From Anaerolineae bacterium (GTDB taxonomy: Bacteria; Chloroflexota; Anaerolineae; J036; Brachytrichaceae), in assembly GCA_018500105.2 (NCBI GenBank), contig JAHBAL020000276.1, positions 1-42,727 on the forward strand: a stretch of DNA of 42,727 bases. Direction: 5' to 3'. The notes below the pieces were generated by a model. It ran no database searches. It was given only the letters and a program-made list of their open reading frames with translations, and had not been told where the DNA came from. A program made the translations under genes and the position numbers. Shown one piece after another: positions 34,035-42,463 of the stretch; position 1 is the first letter of the stretch; every line of letters begins with the position of its first letter.

Positions 34035-35339
34035 ATGATTCAACGCTTATTTAAACCAGTTGCCCTTGGGGCAGGTGTCATTGCCCTCTTGGGCGGCGCA
34101 TTTTTGGCCGGTGGCTATAGCCAATCTGCCAGCGCAGCCGCACGCTCGGCCCCGCAGTTCAGCGCAGCCGTCGCCAGCGCCCCAGCCGCCAGCGTCGAAA
34201 TAATGGCGGCTGAAGATGAGGCTATGCCTCCCTTTTTCAGTTTTGCCGGTGTTTTGGGCGATTTACCAGACGATGCGATGGGGTTTGCGGGTTTTGATGT
34301 TGCCGAGATCGTTGCTGACATGGCGCAAGCCGATGACGAACCCGGCATCGTGATTGTGCGGGTAGACAAAGACAGCCCCGCCGCCAAAGCCGGCATCAAG
34401 CGTGGCAATATTGTGATGAAAGTGAACGAAACCGACATCAAAACCTCCCGCGATGTCGTGACTGTCATGAGCAGCGTGAAAATTGGCGACAAGGTGAAAT
34501 TGACAGTTTTGCACGGCGACGAAACCAAGGTAATTGAGGTGACTGTCGGTGACAAAAACGGGCGACCTTATCTTGGCATCGCCCCATTTGGTGGCAATGG
34601 CGTGCGTATTGTGCGTGGCGGCCCTGTCACAATGACGGTGCAAAGCAAGGTGCGCGTCAGCCAAGTCATCACTGATAGCCCCGCTGCCAAAGCGGGTATG
34701 AAGGCTGGCGATGTCATCATCGAAATTGACGGCAAAAAACTCGACCAACCCTTGCCTGCCCTCATCGCGGCCCGCAAGCCGGGCGATGTGATTAAGGTGA
34801 AAGTTGAGCGTGGCAACGAAACGCCCGAATTGACCGTGACCTTGGGCGAAAACCCAGATCGCAAAGGCGTGGCGTTCTTGGGTGTCAATTTTGTCCCGGC
34901 TGGCGTGTTTGGCCCGCACAACCAACCCGGCGGCCCACGCGGGGGGCAAAATGGCCCACGCTTCCCTTGGCCTAATTTGCCAAGCATACCCGCTTTGCCC
35001 GGCGGTGTCATTAGCGGCACGCAGGTGATTGTGGCCGATGTGACTGCGGGTAGCCCCGCCGACAAAGCTGGCCTCAAACGTGGAAACATCATCGAGGCGA
35101 TTGATGGCGTTAAAGTAACCGATCCCAAGTCGGTTAGCGATGCGATTGCGGCCCGCAAACCCGGCGACGTTGCCAAGCTCAGCATCCGCAAGCCGGGCGA
35201 CAGTAGCGCTACTGAAATCAGCGTCACCCTCGGCGAACGCCCCGACGACAAGAGCAAAGCCTATCTCGGCGTCAGCCTTAGCTTCAGCCGCAGCATCCGC
35301 CAAGGCGGCCCGCGCCAAGCCTCGGACCCGCAAGGGTAG
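34035..35339 (+). CDS. Secreted protein with three PDZ domains and no protease domain
   Basis: This 434-residue protein has an N-terminal signal ('PVALGAGVIALLGGAFLAGGYSQSASA'). Three tandem PDZ domains follow, near residues 103-190, 205-290 and 329-418. Each carries the same core: 'DSPAAKAGIKRGNIV', 'DSPAAKAGMKAGDVI', 'GSPADKAGLKRGNII', then a 'KPGD' turn and a 'VTLGE' strand. Linkers contain Gly/Pro/Gln-rich stretches. A PDZ-only protein with no trypsin or S41/S2P partner domain is unusual. It may be an assembly or adaptor factor at the cell surface that binds C-termini, possibly for an unlinked HtrA-type protease. The next gene, a sensor kinase, begins 95 bases downstream after a repeat. 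Confidence 0.88.
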   Translation: MIQRLFKPVALGAGVIALLGGAFLAGGYSQSASAAARSAPQFSAAVASAPAASVEIMAAEDEAMPPFFSFAGVLGDLPDDAMGFAGFDVAEIVADMAQADDEPGIVIVRVDKDSPAAKAGIKRGNIVMKVNETDIKTSRDVVTVMSSVKIGDKVKLTVLHGDETKVIEVTVGDKNGRPYLGIAPFGGNGVRIVRGGPVTMTVQSKVRVSQVITDSPAAKAGMKAGDVIIEIDGKKLDQPLPALIAARKPGDVIKVKVERGNETPELTVTLGENPDRKGVAFLGVNFVPAGVFGPHNQPGGPRGGQNGPRFPWPNLPSIPALPGGVISGTQVIVADVTAGSPADKAGLKRGNIIEAIDGVKVTDPKSVSDAIAARKPGDVAKLSIRKPGDSSATEISVTLGERPDDKSKAYLGVSLSFSRSIRQGGPRQASDPQG

Positions 35340-35347
35340 CTTGAACG

Positions 35348-35431
35348 ATGAATTATGAATTATGAGTTATGAATTATGAATTTCCGAAGATAATTCATAA
35401 TTCATAACTCATAATTCATAACTCATAATTC
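35348..35431. repeat. Inverted repeat of ATGAATTATGAG words
   Basis: Left-half words GAATTATGA and GAGTTATGA are mirrored by TCATAATTC and TCATAACTC on the right, with a centre near 35382-35391. It uses the same word set as the repeat between fdhE and mrp. It ends three bases before the kinase start codon, so the message may fold across the ribosome site. Confidence 0.85.
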
Positions 35432-35434
35432 GTT

Positions 35435-37006
35435 ATGTTGCGCCGACGATTGGTATTAAGTTATGTGCTATTGACCGCGCTCACGGTGCTGAGTTTGGGC
35501 GGGCTGGCGCTGTGGCTGTTACAACGCAGCGCCGCGCAGCGCGAGAACGAATATTTGACCAATAGCGCCCAAGCGGTGGCCCGCCAAGCCACCGGCATGT
35601 TGCAATCGCCGGTTTCGTTCGCCAGCGACCGCTATGCCTTGCAACAATTGGCAACCACGTCGGCGTTTTTGGGCAATGTGCAAGTGTGTATATTAGATGC
35701 ACAAGGCCGCGTGGTGGCTGATTCAGACCCGCGCACGGCCTCAGAGCAAGTGCTATGGATTACGCCATCACGTGAGCAAAACATCATTGAAGGTGGCGGC
35801 GGCGCGATGATTGTTTTTATGGTGGATGGCGACCGCCGCGCTGCCGAGCGGTCTTTGCCGCAGGGGCGGCGGATGGTGGTGCAACGCGGGCGCAATCCGT
35901 ACGATGGCGCATTGGTGTTTGTGCCCGATACGGGCAATTCGTCGGTTAGCCATGCCGCCAAAACCGAGGCGCAGCCCGCCAAAACCTCGACCCGCTCGGT
36001 GAATGTGCCCATTACCGATTTTGGGCGAGTGTTGGGCTATGTCGAGGTGAGTGGTGCGCCCGATTTTGTCGGCGAGGCGCTCACGACGGCGCGTAATGCC
36101 TTGGCGGTGGCGGCGGTGGCGGCAACGGCCTTGGCGGTGCTGTGCGGCATCGTCGTTAGCCGAGGGCTGACCTTGCCATTGGCGCGTTTGGCTGGGGCGG
36201 CTGAGCAAATGTCGCACGGTGATCTATCGGCGCGGATGCTAGTGAGCGCCAAGCCGAATTCACACGACGAAATCTCGCAGCTTTCGACCCAATTCAACCA
36301 AATGGCGACCAAGCTCGAAAGCAGCTTTCAGGCGTTATCGGCGGAGCGGGATGCGTTGCGGCGCTTCATTGCCGATGCTTCGCACGAGTTGCGCACGCCC
36401 ATCACGGCGCTCAAAACCTTCAACGAGCTGTTGCAGAATGGGGCGGCCAATGACCCAAACACCCGCCACGAATTTTTGAGCGAAAGCCAGACCCAGATTA
36501 ATCGCCTCGAATGGATTACGGGCAATTTGCTTAATTTGTCGCGGCTGGATGCGGGCCTGATTACGCTTGATCTTAAAGATGAGCTTGTTGCAGATCTGAT
36601 TGAGTCGGCGCTGGCCCCGTTTCGGGTTCGGGCGCAGCAACAGCAGGTGCAATTGCAGGTTAATATTGCCAACCCTAAGCTAACGATGCGCTGTGACTGG
36701 GCGCGTATGCAAATTGTACTGAGCAATTTGATTGACAATGCACTGAAATTTACCCCTGTCGGTGGACAAATAACGCTCGGCGCGGCGTCGCCGACCACGC
36801 TTTTTGTGCGTGATACGGGGGTTGGCATCGCCGCCGATGATTTGCCGCACGTTTTCGAGCGTTTTTATCGCGGGCATGGCGATTTGAACAAAGGCGGCAG
36901 CGGTCTGGGGCTTGCCATTGTCAAAAGCATCGTCACGGCCCATCGCGGCAGTGTCAGCGCCGAGAGTGAGCTGGGGCGCGGCAGCACGTTTACGATTGTG
37001 TTGTGA
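35435..37006 (+). CDS. Sensor histidine kinase (two-TM, HAMP, HisKA, HATPase)
   Basis: This is a 523-residue membrane kinase. TM1 spans about residues 8-30. An extracellular sensor region of about 190 residues follows, then TM2 at about 222-245 ('[23 protein letters not shown]') and a HAMP linker ('[24 protein letters not shown]'). In the dimerisation domain His317 sits in '[17 protein letters not shown]'. The ATPase domain shows N-box 'NLIDNALKF', G1 '[21 protein letters not shown]' and G2 '[13 protein letters not shown]'. All catalytic boxes are intact. No response regulator is adjacent within the window, so it is an orphan here. The PDZ gene upstream may be functionally linked. Confidence 0.92.
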   Translation: MLRRRLVLSYVLLTALTVLSLGGLALWLLQRSAAQRENEYLTNSAQAVARQATGMLQSPVSFASDRYALQQLATTSAFLGNVQVCILDAQGRVVADSDPRTASEQVLWITPSREQNIIEGGGGAMIVFMVDGDRRAAERSLPQGRRMVVQRGRNPYDGALVFVPDTGNSSVSHAAKTEAQPAKTSTRSVNVPITDFGRVLGYVEVSGAPDFVGEALTTARNALAVAAVAATALAVLCGIVVSRGLTLPLARLAGAAEQMSHGDLSARMLVSAKPNSHDEISQLSTQFNQMATKLESSFQALSAERDALRRFIADASHELRTPITALKTFNELLQNGAANDPNTRHEFLSESQTQINRLEWITGNLLNLSRLDAGLITLDLKDELVADLIESALAPFRVRAQQQQVQLQVNIANPKLTMRCDWARMQIVLSNLIDNALKFTPVGGQITLGAASPTTLFVRDTGVGIAADDLPHVFERFYRGHGDLNKGGSGLGLAIVKSIVTAHRGSVSAESELGRGSTFTIVL

Positions 37007-37049
37007 CGCGCTTGGCGATTGCCCTGTTTGCTGTGGGTAGCGGGCAAAA

Positions 37050-38162
37050 CTATGCCGTTTTTTTCATAATTTGCAACGTTTCATGCGCGGCGCGTGCCCA
37101 CGAAAAACGTTGAGCTTGCACCAAACCACGCGCAGCATAATCGCGCCGAATGGCGGCATCGTGCCACAATTGCCAAATATGCTCGGACAATGCGGCCATA
37201 TCGAGCGGGTCGTGTAATCGGGCCGCCTCGCCGACAATTTCGGGCAGCGATCCGGCATTGCTGCAAATGACCGGCGTGCCGCGAATCATGGCCTCAAGCG
37301 CGGTTAGGCCAAAGCCTTCGTAATGTGAGGGCAGCAGCAACATGCGTGCGCCACAATATAGCTGGTGCAATCGCGCTTGGTCTACTTCGCCCAGCATGTC
37401 TAGCACATCGCTGACGCCCAGCATCTGGGCCATGTGTTGCGGCGTGTCGCCCGCCCAACCTTGCGCCCCGGCAATGCCCAATTTGAAATCGGCGGGCAAA
37501 CGACCTTGTTGGCGCAACTGGGCCAGCGCTGTCAGCAGGGTAATGAGGTTTTTGCGTGGTTCGGCTGTGCCGACAAATAAGGCATAGGGCGCGGTAGAAT
37601 CACTGCTCGTCGCCCTGTCATTGGCAAATTCAGCCGCTTCGTGCACCACCCACACCTTTTGCTGGGCCATGTTGGGTAGCAGCCGATAAATATCGTGGCG
37701 CGTAAATTCGGATACCGCAATGATGGCATCGGCCTGCATCGCCGACCAGCCCACCCGCCCATAATATCGCGCCCCGTCGCGGCTCATTACCTCAGGGTGC
37801 TGCATAAAATACAAATCGTGGATCGTGATGAGTTTTTTGAATCGGCCACGTGCGGTGATGAAATCGGGGCTGTGTAGCCAATTGAAGCGGTGGCGCAATT
37901 GCAGCCGTGCCAACTCGAACGGCAAGGTGAGCCATTCGTAGCGATGATGGGCTGGGGTGATTGCGCGTAAGACGCGAATATTTGGGCCAGTTGGCAGCCA
38001 ATCTAAATCATGATCGCGCCGATCCAACAAAATATTGAGCGTGAGCGAATCATCTGTTGACTGCGCGAATGGCGCAAGTGCTCGTAGCAAATGACGGGTA
38101 TACTGCGAAATACCGGCCTTGCGATAGAACATCAGTCTGGCATCTATTAGTAGACGTATCAT
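37050..38162 (-). CDS. Glycosyltransferase family 4 (GT-B fold)
   Basis: This 370-residue GT-B enzyme has an N-terminal Gly-containing loop 'RKAGISQYTRHLL', a middle 'AIIAVSEFTRHDIYRLLP' and a nucleotide-sugar site 'YALFVGTAEPRKNL'. It also has the E-x7-E motif 'EGFGLTALEAMIRGTPVICSNAGSLPEIVG'. This is the arrangement of GT4 mannosyl- or glucosyltransferases for cell-envelope glycans. No signal peptide is present; cytoplasmic action is expected. It is monocistronic and convergent with the sensor kinase. The donor and acceptor are unknown. Confidence 0.92.
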   Translation of the reverse strand: MIRLLIDARLMFYRKAGISQYTRHLLRALAPFAQSTDDSLTLNILLDRRDHDLDWLPTGPNIRVLRAITPAHHRYEWLTLPFELARLQLRHRFNWLHSPDFITARGRFKKLITIHDLYFMQHPEVMSRDGARYYGRVGWSAMQADAIIAVSEFTRHDIYRLLPNMAQQKVWVVHEAAEFANDRATSSDSTAPYALFVGTAEPRKNLITLLTALAQLRQQGRLPADFKLGIAGAQGWAGDTPQHMAQMLGVSDVLDMLGEVDQARLHQLYCGARMLLLPSHYEGFGLTALEAMIRGTPVICSNAGSLPEIVGEAARLHDPLDMAALSEHIWQLWHDAAIRRDYAARGLVQAQRFSWARAAHETLQIMKKTA

Positions 38163-38270
38163 TGCAAAATTATTGGCTCATCTCCCGATAAGTTCAAAAT
38201 TCAAAGTGTCATCCCAAAATTTAAAGACGTTTAGGCTTATGCGCTACGTCCAAAAACGTAAATGAACTAG

Positions 38271-38389
38271 CTTGTCACCCCGACGCCCTTCGACAAGCTC
38301 AGGGTAAACTGCGAGGGGTCTTTGCATAACATACGGTTGTAGCGTATGTTATGCAAAGATTCCTCCTCGTGCCTCGTCGGAATGACAAG
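38271..38389. repeat. 119-bp palindromic element (CTTGTCACCCCGACG...CGTCGGAATGACAAG)
   Basis: The outer arms CTTGTC and GACAAG enclose GACG/CGTC words. In the centre a perfect 15-base hairpin (CTTTGCATAACATAC, 38320-38334, with its complement at 38344-38358) makes a long folded structure. Its CGAGGGGTCTTTGCATAA and GATTCCTCCTCGT words recur in the 176-bp element at 3707-3882, so both belong to one repeat superfamily. Confidence 0.75.
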
Positions 38390-38693
38390 TGTAATATATA
38401 ATAAATCCAAGTTCATGAGCAAACGAAGTGAGGGACCCCCATTGCCTAAACCAATCTAAGTGTCACACTGGTTTGACAAAACTTGGGCTGGCCTGACGAC
38501 ATTGTTGCCGAATTTAAGATTCAGAGATCCCTCGCTGTGCATCGGGATGACGACTCCATCTTTTCTGTTATCACAAGACGCTCTAAATGTGAACTGGCAC
38601 GCTTGAACGTATTTGGGGATGAGACTGCAAACACGATATTGCGCAGATTTTACAATAATTCAGAGGCGAATCCCTTTTTTGTTAGCGCATGAC

Positions 38694-38855
38694 AAGGCTG
38701 TTCAAAAGTCAGCATTGCACTTAATACGTCATCTCCGCGAACGCGGAGATCCATAACGAGGCCCGCAAAAAGTGGCGCAACCCACTCGATTTGTGCCTGT
38801 CGCGTTGTGGATTCCCTCTTTCGAGGGAATGACGAGGCGACTTTTGAACAGCCTT
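38694..38855. mobile_element. 162-bp MITE-like element with 17-bp perfect terminal inverted repeats
   Basis: AAGGCTGTTCAAAAGTC at 38694-38710 is matched by its exact complement at 38839-38855. Internally there are two hairpins (CTCCGCGAACGCGGAG and CATTCCCTC-type words). It has no coding capacity. The same ends occur alone at 5502-5518, 13774-13802 and 42632-42648, as expected for a family moved by a transposase encoded elsewhere. No clear target-site duplication is visible. Confidence 0.85.
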
Positions 38856-38922
38856 AAGCGCATGAAAATTGCGGTTTGTGTTGAAAAAGGGTTTGTGTTC
38901 AGTGCATAATTAGAATGAGTTC

Positions 38923-40353
38923 ATGAAAAATCTTCGCGCCAGCTTACGCCTTTTTTTTGCGGCCTTATTAAGCGTCTCGACATGGGCAATGATCAAACGC
39001 ACGTTTTGGGTCGCGTTGATGAATGCGATATGGGTCAATATGACGCTGCTGGGTCTCACCTTCGATGTGCCGCTCATCCGCGACCGCGATGCGTCGCTTG
39101 ATCGCGTGGTTGCGGGTAATCAGTTTAACATTTTGCGTTGGGAAATAGCGGCCTTGGGCGCAAAAGCGATGCACGAATTGATTACGCCGCAGCATGGCAT
39201 GACCGATGCTGACCAAGTGGCGTTTGTGCGCGAGACAATGAAATTGACCCACGATCTGGATGTGCTGACGGCTGAAATTGACAAAATTTATATCGCGCCG
39301 GATATTAAAGATGCGGAAAGCGCCAGCCAACCATTGCGCCAACGTCGCACCGAGTTGCAAGGCCAGTTGCACGCCCGCCAATTGTTGTGCGAGGCCATTT
39401 TTCAAGAGCAAATCGAAAGCATTGTGCGCGAGGAAGGGTTTGGTTTGGGCGGCCAAATTTTGCCGCCACTGCGTTTTCGCTTCACTGGCTTGCCCGATGT
39501 CATGATTATTTCGCGGCGCGACAAAATTGAGCGTATTGACCAACGCACGCTTGTGGCGGGGCTGACGGTCGAAGATCGGTTGCGACTAGAGCAAAATGTT
39601 GATCGGCAATTCGATGTGTCATCGCTGATTACGCCTATCGGTGGCTTGGGGGCATATCCGACCATGTTGCCACAAACTGCGTCTATCCGTTTCGCCATCG
39701 AGGTAGCGGCGCACGAATGGGCGCACAACTATTTTGTGTGGCGTTTGGCCCCCATCGCGCTCAATTATGGCAATGACTCAACGTCGCGTGTCATCAACGA
39801 AACCAGCGCCGTCATCTTCGAGCGTGAAATTAGCAAGCGCGTGCTGACAAAATATTATCCAGATGTTTTGGGGCAAGCGCCAAGAACCGAGAGCCAAGTG
39901 TCAAGCGCTAAGAACCAAGCTTGGGAATTAGGGATTGGCGGTGATGAGGCGGGCAGAAATTCAGGGCTTAGCACTCAGCACTCGGACCTCAGGTCTGCTA
40001 AGGGGCTGGGCGTGGCTCGCGCTGAGGCGCAGACGAAATTTGACTTTAATCGTGAGATGCGGGTGACGCGCTTGCGGGCGGATGAGTTGTTGGCTGAGGG
40101 CAAAATTGTTGAGGCTGAACAATATATGGAGGAACGCCGCGCTATTTTTGTTCGCAATGGCTATCAAATTCGCAAACTGAATCAGGCGTATTTTGCGTTT
40201 TATGGGGCGTATAACGCCGAACCCGGTGGCTCGGCGACCGCAGGCCGTGACCCCATTGGCCCAGCCGTGCAGCGTTTGCGCCAACAAAGTGCCAATTTGG
40301 GCGATTTTATGCACCGTGTTTCACAAGTGCGCGGTCTGTCCGATTTACCTTAA
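38923..40353 (+). CDS. Membrane-anchored protein with HEXXH zinc-peptidase-like motif
   Basis: This 476-residue protein has one or two N-terminal hydrophobic segments (about residues 10-45) and then a mostly helical soluble part. Residues 264-268 read HEWAH, a gluzincin-like HExxH motif within 'FAIEVAAHEWAHNYF'. A downstream 'INETSAVIFE' supplies a candidate third Glu ligand about 29 residues later. I do not recognise a named family. Between residues about 325 and 362 lies a Ser/Gly/Gln-rich segment encoded by AAGTGCT-like words, which looks like a repeat absorbed into the frame. It is expected to be a membrane-bound metallopeptidase with unknown substrate. Confidence 0.65.
   Translation: MKNLRASLRLFFAALLSVSTWAMIKRTFWVALMNAIWVNMTLLGLTFDVPLIRDRDASLDRVVAGNQFNILRWEIAALGAKAMHELITPQHGMTDADQVAFVRETMKLTHDLDVLTAEIDKIYIAPDIKDAESASQPLRQRRTELQGQLHARQLLCEAIFQEQIESIVREEGFGLGGQILPPLRFRFTGLPDVMIISRRDKIERIDQRTLVAGLTVEDRLRLEQNVDRQFDVSSLITPIGGLGAYPTMLPQTASIRFAIEVAAHEWAHNYFVWRLAPIALNYGNDSTSRVINETSAVIFEREISKRVLTKYYPDVLGQAPRTESQVSSAKNQAWELGIGGDEAGRNSGLSTQHSDLRSAKGLGVARAEAQTKFDFNREMRVTRLRADELLAEGKIVEAEQYMEERRAIFVRNGYQIRKLNQAYFAFYGAYNAEPGGSATAGRDPIGPAVQRLRQQSANLGDFMHRVSQVRGLSDLP
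39885..40003. repeat. Heptamer-type inverted repeat inside a coding frame
   Basis: The words AGTGTCAAGCGCTAAGA and TTAGCACTCAGCACTCGG are degenerate relatives of the AAGTGCT/AGCACTT words used in spacer hairpins, in inverted arrangement. They encode residues about 323-360 of the zinc-peptidase-like protein, a stretch with no homology to the rest of the protein. The insert keeps the frame open. Confidence 0.6.
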
Positions 40354-40380
40354 TTTCATTTGACTATAAGCCCAAACAAT

Positions 40381-40570
40381 ACAATGGTTAATGGTTAATT
40401 CAATAATTTAGGACTTGCACGAAAGTCTGATTTTTACCACAAAGCGCACAAAGAACTCGAAGGCTTATATTGGTAAATCTTTCTTTTCTTTGTGATCTTT
40501 GTGTTCTTTGTGGTGAAATGTTTTTAATGCGCGTAAGTCCTAAATTAACCATTAACCATTAACAATTAAT
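40381..40570. repeat. Heptamer inverted repeat (TGGTTAA / TTAACCA) interrupted by the 136-bp element
   Basis: The left arm ATGGTTAATGGTTAAT (near 40384) and the right arm ATTAACCATTAACCATTAAC (40544 onward) would form a simple hairpin, but they are separated by the second 136-bp element. The nesting implies that the element inserted into a pre-existing heptamer hairpin. The start codon of the next gene follows at 40571. Confidence 0.85.
40408..40543. mobile_element. 136-bp MITE-like element, copy 2
   Basis: It runs from TTAGGACTTGCACG to CGCGTAAGTCCTAA, the same length and ends as the copy at 4584-4719, with a similar interior (ACCACAAAGCGCACAAAGAA and TTCTTTGTGGTG). Its terminal inverted repeats are better preserved than in the first copy, which suggests a younger insertion. 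It encodes nothing. Confidence 0.88.
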
Positions 40571-41998
40571 ATGGGTCGCAAATCTCTCATTGTCGTCGCT
40601 GCGCTCATCACTGGCTTATTGGGGCTGTTCGCAGTTGGCGCATTTTTTATGCAATCGCTTAAGCCGGTTTCGCGTATGTTGGTCATGCCCGAAATACGGT
40701 TTGGCAGCGAGCCGGCCTTAGTGCCTGCGCCGGCTGCGTTGACGTCGCCACTATTGCGCACCGAACTGGCCGAAATAAACGCCCTGCAAGCCAAACGCAC
40801 ACCGCAAATTAACGAGCGTATTGCCCAATGGCAAAACACGCCGGTGCAACGCTGGAACGATATTGCGCGTAATCTAGTCGCCCGCAACAGTATTGGCCCA
40901 ACCCGCGCCTCGCGCATTTATGCGCTGCTCAGCGTGGCCCAATACGACGCACTGCAAACGGTTGAGCACCACCGCGAATTTTTTGGTCCGGTGCGGCCAG
41001 ATGGCGCGCCATCTGGTGCGTTTGATTATCCCTCGTCACACGCTGCCATCGCCGCTGCGTCGGCGCTGGTGCTGAGCGATTTATTCCCCGCTGAATCCGC
41101 CAGCCTCATTCAGCAAGCCAAAGAACATCAAGAGTTGATGTTGTATGCCGGGGTGAATGTGCGTAGTGACCTGACAGCAGGCGAGATGATCGGGCGGTTG
41201 GTGGCGCAGCAGGTGAACGAATATGCACATCGGGACCGTTCAGATGAGCGTTTTTCGGGGGTTTTGCCGATCGGCGAAGGGATTTGGCGCAGTCAATTGG
41301 TGGCATTGCAATCGGCAATGCCGATCACCAGCTCAACTGCACCCAGCACGCCGATGGTTGTATCTGAAAACGCGCTGGGGATTACCCCGCATTGGGGCAA
41401 AGTGCGGCCTTGGCTCATGACCTCGGGGGCGCAATTTCGCCTGCCGCCGCCGCCGCCAGTTGGTTCTGCCGAATATGTGGCGGCGTTGGCTGAGTTGCGA
41501 CGGTTATCAGACACCCGCACGCCCGAAGAATTGCGTGTGGCCCAATTTTGGGCCGATGGCCCCAGCACAGCCACCCCGCCCGGACATTGGAACAAGATCG
41601 CTATAGATTTGATCGGCGAGGCCAAAATTACCAGCACCTTGCATGTGGCGCAAATCATGGCGACGCTGAATGTGGCGATGATGGATGCGGGGATTGCATG
41701 TTGGGATTCAAAATACACCTATTGGTATTTTCGCCCATCACAAGCCGACCCTAGTATCACCACACCCATCGGGTCGCCCAATTTTCCGGCTTATCCCAGT
41801 GGTCATGCCTGTTTTTCGGGCGCAGCATCTGAGGTATTGGCGCATTATCTGCCTGCGCGTGCCGACGATTTGCGCAGCGCCGCCAAAGAAGCGGCCACCT
41901 CGCGGCTGTATGGTGGCATTCATTGGCGTTTCGATTCGACAACAGGATTAGCGCTTGGGCAAAAAATAGCGGCGCTGGCGATTAAACGTCTGGGGTGA
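40571..41998 (+). CDS. Vanadium-dependent haloperoxidase / PAP2-type acid phosphatase superfamily protein
   Basis: This 475-residue protein has an N-terminal transmembrane or signal helix ('LIVVAALITGLLGLFAVGAFF'), which places the enzyme outside the membrane. The C-terminal PAP2 domain has all three signature motifs: KX6RP at Lys381 to Arg388-Pro389, PSGH at 409-412 and SRX5H at Ser444 to His451, the vanadate or phosphate-binding and nucleophilic residues. The length and the large helical N-terminal domain ('WNDIARNLVARN', 'RIYALLSVAQYDALQ') match vanadium haloperoxidases better than short phosphatases. Halogenating activity is possible but unproven. An extra His-containing motif in the N-half, YPSSHAAIAAA, resembles a second PSGH. 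Confidence 0.85.
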   Translation: MGRKSLIVVAALITGLLGLFAVGAFFMQSLKPVSRMLVMPEIRFGSEPALVPAPAALTSPLLRTELAEINALQAKRTPQINERIAQWQNTPVQRWNDIARNLVARNSIGPTRASRIYALLSVAQYDALQTVEHHREFFGPVRPDGAPSGAFDYPSSHAAIAAASALVLSDLFPAESASLIQQAKEHQELMLYAGVNVRSDLTAGEMIGRLVAQQVNEYAHRDRSDERFSGVLPIGEGIWRSQLVALQSAMPITSSTAPSTPMVVSENALGITPHWGKVRPWLMTSGAQFRLPPPPPVGSAEYVAALAELRRLSDTRTPEELRVAQFWADGPSTATPPGHWNKIAIDLIGEAKITSTLHVAQIMATLNVAMMDAGIACWDSKYTYWYFRPSQADPSITTPIGSPNFPAYPSGHACFSGAASEVLAHYLPARADDLRSAAKEAATSRLYGGIHWRFDSTTGLALGQKIAALAIKRLG

Positions 41999-42019
41999 CG
42001 CGGTATACTTATTTCTATT

Positions 42020-42406
42020 ATGAGATTTGAACACACTGCCTATAATGTGCAAGACCCCGAAGCGGTGGCGGCATGGTATGCCAAAACCTTCGATATGGAT
42101 ATCATTCGCGCCTCAAAAGAGGGCTTAAAGCCACATTTCGTGTCTGACAAAGAGCGCCGCCTGACATGGGAGTTTTATAACAACCCGGCGGGCGCGATTC
42201 ACGACCAAAGCAAAATTAGCCAGTGGACGCAACATGTGGCGTTGGCAGTGGATGACGTGGTGAGCGCTCGTGCGACCTTGTTGGCGGCTGGCTGCACCCC
42301 CGAAGGCGAAGTTGGCACGGTGCAAGGCGGCGACGCTGCGTGTTTTGTGCGCGACCCTTGGGGGTTGTGTTTGCAATTGGTCAAGCGCATTAAGCCGCTT
42401 TATTAA
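42020..42406 (+). CDS. VOC-superfamily (glyoxalase-like) protein
   Basis: This 128-residue protein is the length of a single VOC domain made of two beta-alpha-beta3 halves. The opening 'MRFEHTAYNVQDPEAVAAWYAKTFDMDIIRASKE' supplies a metal-binding His near residue 5. The second half has 'HVALAVDDVVSARATLLAAG' and ends 'FVRDPWGLCLQLVKR', the usual place for Glu/Gln metal ligands. Members include glyoxalase I, dioxygenases and resistance proteins. The specific activity cannot be assigned. Its ATG lies 22 bases after the haloperoxidase stop, so both may share a transcript. Confidence 0.88.
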   Translation: MRFEHTAYNVQDPEAVAAWYAKTFDMDIIRASKEGLKPHFVSDKERRLTWEFYNNPAGAIHDQSKISQWTQHVALAVDDVVSARATLLAAGCTPEGEVGTVQGGDAACFVRDPWGLCLQLVKRIKPLY

Positions 42407-42463
42407 TCGCCGGAAATGTGAACTGCTAAAACTGCAAGGTAAAACAAGTTGCCGCTGAAATGA

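Larger units (their letters stand above)
38163..38922. other. 760-base non-coding region packed with repeats
   Basis: The gap between the glycosyltransferase and the zinc-peptidase-like gene contains at least two distinct repeat elements (38271-38389 and 38694-38855), which are listed separately, and a GATCCCTCGCTGTGCATCGGGATGAC-type fragment near 38526-38550. Short open frames here are repeat translations. I see no convincing gene or RNA. Confidence 0.7.

Noticed and set aside
34263-35333. 356-codon ORF on the minus strand opposite the PDZ gene
   Set aside because: It is antisense to a protein with a signal peptide and three clear PDZ domains; its His/Ala-rich translation resembles nothing known.
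38483-38692. 69-codon ORF in the repeat-rich spacer
   Set aside because: It contains repeat-derived words, and I see no ribosome site or recognisable domain.
15121-40570. Tandem short-word repeats considered as CRISPR arrays
   Set aside because: Words are 7-8 bases without unique spacers, arms are inverted rather than direct, and no cas genes occur in the window.
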